Positions 36,917-43,977 of a DNA stretch of 43,977 nucleotides are shown here, in pieces. Position 1 is the stretch's first letter. Each line of letters opens with the position of its first letter. Below the pieces are notes generated by a model. The model saw only the letters and a program-made list of their open reading frames with translations, made no database searches and was not told where the DNA came from. The position numbers and the translations under genes are program-made. Source of the DNA: Cercozoa sp. M6MM (taxonomy: Eukaryota; Endomyxa: Ascetosporea); NCBI GenBank assembly GCA_040357565.1, contig JBDODJ010000088.1, one strand, 5' to 3'.

Positions 36917-38226
36917 TATATGAAAAACAGGCGTCGGACGAAGAGCCGTCGACGACAGTGACGATTGTGCTGTTGAGTGTGCCCATGTGTCTCATCTACT
37001 GGGCCTTCACCTACGTTATCATCCAGTGGGCAGGTGCTTGTCCCTCTTTGGCCTACAGTTCTTTTAGTCGGTCATACTTGTGTGGATGTAAATTTACTGT
37101 AGGCATTATTCACTTTGCCATGAGCAACCCCGGCGACCCGAGTGCCAAGTTGCGTCGCGTATTTGTGCCAGTCAATCTCGCACTCGCGTAGCGTCTTTTC
37201 CACCCTTCAAAACCCGTACTGTACAGTTTTGCATGCCTACTCAGAGTGGTGCTGGTTGTCTCCATGGCGATTGCCGGCACTGGCAATGACACTGCTGCAG
37301 GTGCAGCAGCATACACTCTTAGATATCTTTATCTCTGGATAAGAGTGCACGTAGACATTGGCTCGGTCATCGTGGCCTCCGTGTCGCTGTTCACTGCGCT
37401 CGGCTTTGTCATGTACCTTCCGTTCGATATATTCGCATATCATAGAACTTGTTTGGTGCGCAGATATGGCTCACTCTTGCTGCGTCAGATGTCACGTTCG
37501 CAGCAGATGAGCAAGTCCAGGTACTGCACCCACATGTACACTTGCTACATTATATACGCCTGTCTTGATGGAGTCACAGTGCGGAACGGCAGCGCACTAT
37601 GCGAGAGGCAGCGCGAAGACTGTACCCCTGTTAGTACAGCTAGGTGGCTCACCCACACATGGTCGTACTTGTGATATAGGTTCGCGGTGACACTGCTAAC
37701 GTCTTTGGCTTTCATCGTGCAGAGCACGGTTGTTCTGGTGTGTTAAGCCTCTTTTGTATGTACCGGGATATGAATCACCCCGAGAACTAAAGTTAACACT
37801 CGTCTGAGCAGTGGAGTGTGGCCGACAGAGACGCATTCGCCAGTCACAGCAACGCCTTCCAGTCAGTCTATTGGTCGGCCGAGGCAGTCACTCTGCTGCT
37901 ACTCCTGTTCTTGTACCTATCGCTCGTGCGTCGTTCAATCGAGGAGAAAAGGTACTGTGCAGTTTTGTATCATCAAACGGCGGGTCGATACTGACCTTTT
38001 TTGCAGAATGCGTAACGGAACGTCGTATGACAATAGCAAGAGCACCGACATTAACGGTCGGACCACGCGTGGTGTTCAAGCCACCACTCGGATTGACGTT
38101 ACAGCAGGCGCCCCTGATACACCCCGCAGCATCTCGAACTCAAAAAGCGAGGCGGGATTGCTCGCGCCCTCAGGGTGCCAACTTGAAAGTGACGTCGAAC
38201 TTGAAATGTTCCGGCTCCAAAATTGA
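28580..38226 (+). CDS. Large receptor-like protein: REJ/PKD-like ectodomain, GPS motif, THH1/TOM1-like 7TM, cytoplasmic tail
   Basis: ATG 28580 opens a signal peptide (MPLFVLSLLLLLLTAAQAST); it is preferred over the in-frame ATG at 28469 because only it puts the hydrophobic core at the N-terminus. Several dozen short exons encode a long ectodomain. One part, YATYSFDPNG followed by LSFAIESCRTGNNDDC and YSLVVLVTV (32310-32900), looks like a REJ or PKD-type repeat. A GPS motif follows: WSQDGCVTL at about 36230 and, across an intron, CRCTHLTTFAM (36299-36390). Then come seven hydrophobic segments: AFGLVAVAALIQTV, LCSLSLVLVSLLAS, TVTIVLLSVPMCLIYWAFTY, VNLALAVVLVVSMAIAG, SVIVASVSLFTALGFVMYL, VTLLTSLAFIVQSTVVLV and AVTLLLLLLFLYLSLVRR. 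The segment YVIIQWAGIIHFA plus AKLRRVFVPVN resembles the LLVLFWAEIYHQA...DKLRPAYFIVN pattern of THH1/TOM1/TOM3 proteins. A Ser/Thr-rich tail ends FRLQN, TGA at 38224-38226. The topology is well supported; individual exon joins are not all secure. Confidence 0.78.
32115..32283. repeat. (TA)n-rich microsatellite in a receptor-gene intron
   Basis: Long TATATA runs with TATGTA/GTGTGT interruptions fill one intron. Similar AT runs lie in other introns of this gene (32613-32735, 34640-34845, 36050-36082 and 36868-36921). Confidence 0.9.
36299..36390 (+). other. GPS autoproteolysis motif of the receptor-like protein
   Basis: The exon ends TVYQCRCTHL, and after a 57-bp intron (36317-36373) the next begins TTFAMVKEL. 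In GPS motifs the pattern is C-x-C-x-H-[LM]-[ST]-x-F, and cleavage takes place between the L/M and the following S/T. Both partners are present here, with the preceding W...GC pair. The intron splits the codons exactly at the expected cleavage site. Confidence 0.82.
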
Positions 38227-38600
38227 CGACGCGAGCTCGAGGAGTTCAGCTCCATTCGACACGATCGCACTTCGCTCGACTAATTAGTGTGACTATAGTT
38301 TTTTAGTTTGTTTGGATGAACACGCTCCACGTGCAACACGATTTTTCCTGTTTCCCATAAGCGAAGCAACGATCAGTTTACGTCGCTGCGCTCTGTTCAG
38401 ATTTCAACGAACTGTCGGAGTTTCGCCTTTCGGAGTGGTGTTTCTCTTAGTCTTCAACTTCGTTCCTTTGCCAACACCCCTGAGCATTCCAGCTACCGTG
38501 ACACGGTCCTTCGCAGTTGCAGACGGAAGGAGCCGCACTTTCATCGATTCCACTTTCACTTCAACTCAAGTCTTCTTAAAGATTCAAGATCACATCCACA
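38227..38600. promoter_or_regulatory. Spacer and likely promoter of the small secreted-protein gene
   Basis: This 374-bp stretch lies between the receptor-like gene and the intronless gene at 38601. A frame from 38312 runs through it, but it is a shadow that overlaps the better-supported gene. No TATA box is evident. Confidence 0.35.
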
Positions 38601-39062
38601 ATGATTCGACTGTGCTTCCTCTTGCTTCTTGGCACGCAAATGTCGGCAGCTTCTGCCTTTTGGTGGCCATGGAGCAACGACTCAGTCGCCGAAACTGAAG
38701 CAAAGCCAGAACCCGGTTTGGTGACAAACGTGATAAAACGTGGCCTGACTCCAGTTGAACTTTTACGCCAACAGATACAACGACAGCGCGAAGCTACCGC
38801 AGTTGAGGCTTCCGTGACAAACGAGTCGAACGAAGAAGAAACTCAAGTCGCCGAACCCACCGACATCCAAGAGACAAAGCAGAAAAAGCTCGACGTGGAA
38901 ACTCTCTCAGTCTCGCAGCAAGCCTCAAAGTCGCAAACAAAAACGCGAACCAAGTCGCGCAAAGCCCAGAGTGCCACCAAGGTACGACACAACCAGAAGA
39001 TCGTGGCAGCGAAGCGTCGGCGAAACACATCCAACCGCGCTCTTGCTGACGCTGTAAACTAA
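38601..39062 (+). CDS. Small secreted basic protein, hypothetical
   Basis: An uninterrupted frame of 153 codons begins MIRLCFLLLLGTQMSAASA, a textbook signal peptide with probable cleavage before FWWPWSND. The mature protein has a short Trp-rich start, an acidic Ser/Thr/Glu-rich middle (NESNEEETQVAEPTD), and a Lys/Arg/Ser/Thr-rich end with clusters such as KTRTKSRKAQ and AAKRRRN. It has no Cys in the mature part and no recognised domain. It is the only host-like gene in the window without introns. It could be a secreted or ER protein; if the basic cluster worked as a nuclear signal, an effector-like role could be imagined, but nothing shows this. I do not recognise the family. Confidence 0.55.
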   Translation: MIRLCFLLLLGTQMSAASAFWWPWSNDSVAETEAKPEPGLVTNVIKRGLTPVELLRQQIQRQREATAVEASVTNESNEEETQVAEPTDIQETKQKKLDVETLSVSQQASKSQTKTRTKSRKAQSATKVRHNQKIVAAKRRRNTSNRALADAVN

Positions 39063-39544
39063 ACTCGACTGTTGTTTCACCTTTTTTGCTTCCGAAACAG
39101 AAGTTCCTTGTGAACAGCGTCGCCGGTCTTCACGAATGAACCGAAAACAGCGTCCAATCTCGGCCCGAAAGCTGCGCAGTCACTGAACTGAGTTTCTTAG
39201 TCGCTTCAAGTCCAGGTTAATTCGAATTACTTGTACTGTAGTACGGTACGTGCAAAAATTTGCGGCGCAGTAAAGTTACAAGATAAAGTCGAGTGCTGTA
39301 GAAACTGAGCATGTAACGTAAGAAGTTACTAAATTTATACGATAACTACTCGCCGATTTGGCCTCTAAGTTACTGTAATTGGTAGTGTTTAGTGCACATT
39401 ACACTTTTCACACGGCCAGCGCGGCCAAAACGGTGTACGATACTTCGGGGTACCCGCGCAGAGTCAGGCTGTACAAATAGTACCCACTCGACTGTACGGC
39501 TGTAATTAAGATAGTAGCGTAACAGATGCTGCTGGTCGACTCGA
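39063..39544. other. Convergent spacer between the secreted protein gene and SPC25
   Basis: This 482-bp stretch is AT-rich in its middle (39230-39390), with no coding or repeat of note. It probably holds the 3' ends of both flanking transcripts. Confidence 0.45.
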
Positions 39545-40837
39545 CTAACGAAGCAAGCGCGTCAGGCGTCGTTTTTTCGAGACAGGTTCGGGCGCAGCAG
39601 CGGGCAAGGCGAGCTCCTCAGCCTGGCGCAGACAGTGGTCGCCGTCGTTCGCACTCTCACTGTCAACCCGAGGACTGGTGCCGTCGGTGTGCGGTGGCAC
39701 AGAGAGGCCAGAGCGTCGTTGCAGGCGCGTCAGTCGGAGACACAGCTTGTGTCGCAGCGTGTGCACGAAGCGCGCCAAGTCCTGCGTCTCGTTCAGTCGG
39801 CGCAGCAGTTTCTGCAGCAACGCGAGCGGCAGCACTTCGCACACGTGCCCTTCTAGTTCCTGTAGGTACTCGACTTGACTTGTAAAATCACAATATTTCA
39901 GCATATCAGTATATCAATATAATATATATAGTAATATAGAATAAATATAGATAAATTTATACTGTAATATATACATATGATACATATCTTTACAGTATAC
40001 ATACATATAGATATAGAGATGGCTTAAGTACCCGCTGAGGACATTGATAGACACCGTCGAGTACTCGCAGGTCGCAGTGCACCTGTGCAAGCATGAAGAC
40101 ACTCAAAACAAAAACAAAAAAAAAAGAACCACAAGACAGACACAGACAGAAAGCGACCTGTCGCTCCGGCTGCTGCGGGTCCACGTAGCGGAAGGTCAGT
40201 CGCAGAGTTGCATTCGGTCCGGTGCCGATGCTGAAGCCCAGGAACTGTTCGTACAGCGCCAATCGCTCTTGCACCGACGTCGCCTGAGCGTCGGCTTCAT
40301 GGGCGAAACTTTCCAGTGTCTATAATATACTTCATGTATTGTTTGTGTATGTTTCAATTAAATACATAGACCACATGTCTGTCATTTATTACATGTAGCT
40401 CATATAATGTAAGCTCTTGTATTAAATACATAGACCACATGTCTGTCATGTAAGCTCTTGTATTAAATACATAAGTGCAAATACGTGTGAAAGTACCTCG
40501 TTCTTGCGCTGAACGGCTTCTCGACGTTTTCGCAGTTGCCTGTCAATTTTAGCGACTGCATCGGGTCTGTCAAAAACAAGAAGTCAAACGCAAGGATCCC
40601 AAGGAGGAAGAAACAACACAGTGTTTTGTCGACTTGCAGCGACAGTTGGTCGCACTGCTGTTGCAGTTCTTGTACCTGATGACACACGAGAAACTGTACA
40701 CCCAGACAGCAGAACAATGAAACGCGTTATTTCATAAGAGCACTTTTTTCTCAGTGTCACTCGCTTCCTTGTGCTGCTCGGCGATCTTTCTGCGTGTCCC
40801 AACAATCCAAAAACACAACGCACACACACAAAGGAAT

Positions 40838-40902
<65 letters not shown>

Positions 40903-41269
40903 GTCGCAAACTCTCAATTTGCGCCTGCGCTGCGTCAATCTCGTTTCGCAAGTTCTGCATTTTCGTTTTGTGTGCTCGATTTGCGAGTTCGGCCTCACTG
41001 CAGCACTCACGCGAAACAGTTAACAGCACACAAACTCAAAACCAACGCACAAATGGACCTTTTCTGAGTGGCCGTCCATGCCTCGAGCTGCTTTCTAAAT
41101 TCCCGAACCTACGGAACAAAATGGTTAAAGTTTAATCAAACAGGTACTGCAGAGACATAACAACAACGGACAGAAGAGAGAAAATGCAGCTCATTCCAAA
41201 ACAGACCTCATTGCCAATGTCGAAACCGATTTTAAGAAAGTCCTCCCGAACGGCACTTTCCTCTGCCAT
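39545..41269 (-). CDS. SPC25: SPC25-like subunit of the NDC80 kinetochore complex
   Basis: Spc25 pairs with Spc24 at the centromere end of the Ndc80 complex. The start is ATG 41267-41269 (MAEESAVREDFLKIGFDIGN). A long coiled coil follows (VREFRKQLEAW, NRAHKTKMQNLRNEIDAAQA, VQELQQQCDQLSLQVDKTL, IDRQLRKRREAVQRKNE). Then comes the globular domain: QERLALYEQFLGFSIGTG, TLRLTFRYVDPQQPERQ, VHCDLRVLDGVYQCP and VLPLALLQKLLRRLNETQDL. This follows the human pattern LGLEIRKI...LQFIFTNIDPKNPE...F.L.L....YEV....P.L. After the fold about 60 extra residues end in KKRRLTRLLR with TAG at 39545-39547, an NLS-like tail not usual in the family. A long (TC)n on the sense strand sits in one intron. Domain order and length support the call; sequence similarity alone is modest. 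Confidence 0.85.
40842..40898. repeat. (GA)n microsatellite in an SPC25 intron
   Basis: A nearly uninterrupted 57-bp (AG)n on the plus strand, which is (CT)n in the SPC25 transcript. It starts directly after a GTAC-type donor, so it could serve as an extended pyrimidine tract. Confidence 0.95.
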
Positions 41270-41497
41270 AGTTTCAAATCACTTGCCGATCAAGTGACTC
41301 AGAACACTAACGCAGGGTGTGCACAGGATTTTTGGGAATCACTCATTTTTGGGGGTTGAATTAAAACTCCCACTTGAAGCAGCTTGAGGTGGCATTTAGT
41401 GCAGCCGTGTGCACGTGATTTTAAAGTGCAGCTGCCAGTTTTTTGAGAGGGTTGGTGCCAATATTAGCTCGAGGACGCACGACGAGGAACAGGCAGC
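41270..41497. promoter_or_regulatory. Divergent promoter region SPC25/CTF18
   Basis: The 228 bp lie between the start codons of two genes for chromosome segregation. A perfect CACTTG-CCGAT-CAAGTG inverted repeat is at 41280-41296, close to the SPC25 start. It could be a binding site for a dimeric factor, but this is inference. Confidence 0.5.
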
Positions 41498-43977
41498 ATG
41501 GCGGACTTTGACTTTGCCAGTCTCTACCTGGGCGAGCAGCATGTGCGATTTTTGTGCCTACGGTTGCACACTGTCTTATTTGTTTACTATCCCTGGGTAG
41601 GAAGAGCAAGTGCAGCCGCAGGAAGTCGAAGAAGAGACGCAAAATGACGGGTCGACTGTCGACAGCGACGTCGTGTGCCTTCCGCGCGTACGCTTTGCCC
41701 TTGAGTGACTCGAAACCGTCACTACCTTTCTGTGTTGGAAAATTCAGGTGATTTTCTCACTCCGACCGACAAAACAACGCGTCAATTTCGAAGAAGAAAC
41801 AGGTTTGTCGTCTGATACTTCGTTTGACTGCTTTGTACTTTCCTGTGGTTCAGCTGTCTTTACCTTACTTTGCTTTTGTTTCTTGTTCGGGATTCACAGC
41901 AGTACCAGCACAACGACAGCAGCAGCAACGGAAGGCGCCAACGAAAGGCAAAAGCGCCGATCAAACTCTGCTTTCGGACGAGAATGCACAAAAACTCGCC
42001 TTCTTTCGCACCGGCGTGCTTCGACTCCGACAGCAGGTGCTTCTTGTGCTTTACCCGCTCCTTTAACCTCAGTTAGACTCGTTTATCTTGCTTTCGCCTT
42101 TTCTCCCCTTTAACCGTTTTGTCCCTTTAATTTCCCTTTTCCCTTGCAGCCACCGGCCGAGTTGTCGATCGCAACCGAGTTCTTCGACGGCGCCGAAGTC
42201 GCCGAATTTCGAGAAGAATTGCGAAAGCGACGTCACTGTGACGAAGAAATGCGAAAACGCAACGCTAAACCAAAGAATTTCGACGACTTGGACAATGATG
42301 GAGCAGTCGAAGATTCGACGCCTTGGAGCGAGAAATACCGGCCGACTTCCTACTTTGATCTGGTTAGTTTTGCTTCAGTTTGAGTTGTTCCACTCGGTCT
42401 GGCAGTGTTTTGAGCTGCTCAGGTTAGTGCTGAGAGTGCAAACCGGCGTGCGTTGAGTTTCGTTTCGCGTTTCTTGAAACGTCAAGACATCCGCGCGTCT
42501 GGCGACGAAAACGCGCTGTCAGTTGATTTTTTAAATTTCTTTCTGTTGTGTAATGACTGCGTTTTGAGCAGTGCGCTGATGCTGCATGGTGTGACTGCGA
42601 GTGGCAAGAGCACTCTGGCGCAGGTGCTGGCCAGGCATTTCAACTGCCAGTTGGTGACACTCAACGCCAGCGATCAACGCTCCGAGAAAGAGCTGGTAGT
42701 TTAGATTTTAAGTACTGTTTGTTTTGTTTGGTCCAAACTGAGCTGAGTTGTACTCTTCTAAACTCAACTGGACCTTCAATTGGATTGAACTGGTCGGATC
42801 TGGACTGAACTGGGCAGGCGAAGCGAGTTGGAACAGCATCGGAGCACGCGTCGTTCTTCAACAGCGAAAAAAGCGACGAAAACAGCGACAGGAACGAAGA
42901 ACGGCCGGTTTTTGTGCTGCTGGAGGAAATGGACGGCGCCGATATTCGCGCGCACCCGGCGTCACCCTTAATTAAAACCCTGAGGTCGAATTTCGGTACA
43001 AGTGTTTTGTACGAGTCCGTTTGTTCCGTACTTGTTTGTTTAAAGGTGCGAAACGACGGTGTGTCGTGTGCTGCGTCTGCGAGGACGCTTTCGCGCCGTC
43101 GCTGCGTTTTCTGCGGCGACAGTGCTTTCTGGTAGTTTAACCCCCCTACCTTTACCCCTTAATTATTTACTCCCTTAATCTTTTGCCCCCTTAACCATTT
43201 GCCCCTTTTCATTTTACCCCCTTAACCCTATACCCCTTAACTCTTTACCCCCTAAAGCCCCTTCTGTAGGTGCGACTGGCACGGCCAACGACGCGTCAAA
43301 TTTCGCGTCGCGTCGGCACGATTTTGTCGCGCGAATGGCCGCGACTCAAGTTCGACTTGGATGCACGTATTGCCGTTTTACCCCCCCCCCCACCCCACCC
43401 CACCCCACCCACTTACCCCCTCCTTATTAGTGGACTCGGTGGTGTCGGACGCGCGCAACGACATTCGCGCCGTGCTGAACCGTCTGCAGATCAGTGTGGC
43501 ACACGTACATACCGGTATTCGGATTGAGTGGTCACATGGAGTGGTCACACAGTGAGTGGTCACACACTGAGTGATCACATTGAGTGATCACATTGATTGA
43601 TACCTTGTCCGCGCGGACAGATGACGCTGCAGGCGAACTCCGACTGCTGCAGTCGCACACGGACGCAACACTGCCAAACAGCGCGCTGGACTTTGTGCGC
43701 ACTGTGCTGCGCAGCTCCCAGACGTCCGCGCGGATGCGACTCATTGATATGGCCGATCGGCAGCGTAGGGCGCCTTGACTACTCCCCTACCTCCATTGTA
43801 CTCGCTGTGTTTGAAGGTGCCTACGACAGCAACGACGTGCGCGAGTTATTGTGCGCCGCTTTTGTCGACTCAAGTGTTGTGCGACTGCACGAGGCTACGG
43901 TAGCTTTGCCCCCCCCCCGCCCACCTCCGACGGAGGCAGTGCCATACAGCGACTCGTGTTGTACTCCACTATCACAG
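41498..43977 (+). CDS. CHTF18: CTF18, alternative clamp-loader (RFC-like) large subunit (3' partial)
   Basis: Ctf18 replaces RFC1 in a clamp loader that puts PCNA on DNA at forks and supports sister chromatid cohesion. Start MADFDFASLYLGEQ (ATG 41498), then an acidic N-terminus. PWSEKYRPTSYFDL is the usual entry to the AAA+ module (human LWVDKYAPRRFTEL). Walker A is GVTASGKST (about 42590), followed by LVTLNASDQRSEKEL (human VEMNASDDRS). The Walker B region reads VFVLLEEMDGADI where the family has LVIDEIDGA. Next come CVVCCVCEDAFAPSLRFLRR (human ICICNDQFAPSLRQLKQQ), VSDARNDIRAVLNRLQISV (human KTDNDIRACINTLQFL), and helical exons up to LLCAAFVDSSVVRLHEATVAL. The gene runs off the window at 43977. 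Introns are C-rich (43140-43269 and 43375-43430). The identification is secure. Confidence 0.93.
43531..43605. repeat. Degenerate tandem repeat in a CTF18 intron
   Basis: About five short units built on GAGTGGTCACA / GAGTGATCACATT follow one another. The core TGGTCAC is also the core of the 21-bp repeat in the GPATCH1 intron at 24371-24454. Confidence 0.75.

Noticed and set aside
28580-38226. Reading the receptor gene as polycystin-1
   Set aside because: REJ and GPS are shared with polycystin-1, but there is no PLAT domain after the first helix, no 11-helix channel region, and the helices fit the TOM1-like pattern better.
38312-38698. 128-codon frame overlapping the secreted-protein gene
   Set aside because: A shadow frame: the overlapping frame at 38601 has a proper signal peptide and clean termination.
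40757-41135. Arg/Glu-repeat frames through the (GA)n tract
   Set aside because: Translation of a microsatellite inside an SPC25 intron.

Overview
The window is nuclear DNA of an intron-rich eukaryote, most likely a unicellular protist whose lineage I cannot name. Genes are close together, lie on both strands and are cut into many short GT-AG introns (about 40-200 bp). Many introns are rich in C-rich pyrimidine runs of the type TTTACCCC on the sense strand of the gene, or in AT, CA or GA simple repeats. All genes with a clear family are conserved eukaryotic housekeeping genes. I found no bacterial-type operon, CRISPR array, tRNA or rRNA. A 100-N assembly gap lies at 25406-25505. Coding spans below run from start codon to stop codon and include introns; exon joins were read by eye from splice signals and family similarity.

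Layout from left to right: the 3' end of an ABCC/MRP-type ABC transporter (21-1183, +); a WBP4-like U1-C zinc-finger splicing protein (1554-3047, -); proteasome lid subunit PSMD13/Rpn9 (3339-5598, -); the CORVET subunit VPS8 (5812-13518, +); a broken Ty3/Gypsy chromovirus-type LTR retrotransposon (13778 to about 17335); about 2.5 kb of gene-poor sequence; a coiled-coil plus PUB-like protein (19863-21345, -); the Brix-domain ribosome biogenesis factor RPF1 (21891-23408, -); the spliceosome-associated protein GPATCH1 (23572-27771, +) with a solo LTR-like sequence just behind it; a very large secreted/transmembrane receptor-like gene (28580-38226, +); a small intronless secreted basic protein (38601-39062, +); the kinetochore protein SPC25 (39545-41269, -); and the 5' part of the clamp-loader subunit CTF18 (41498 to the window end, +).

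Three divergent gene pairs share short head-to-head intergenic regions of about 160-230 bp (PSMD13/VPS8, RPF1/GPATCH1, SPC25/CTF18), which probably act as bidirectional promoters. The last pair joins two chromosome-segregation functions and RPF1/GPATCH1 joins two RNA-processing functions.

The most interesting item is the gene at 28580-38226. It has a signal peptide, a long extracellular region with a REJ/PKD-like segment, a recognisable GPS autoproteolysis motif (W...GC...CxCTHLTTFA) and then a seven-helix region. That region resembles the THH1/TOM1/TOM3 (GPR137-related) family rather than the usual adhesion-GPCR bundle or the polycystin channel. I know of no described protein with this combination, but I could not search for one.
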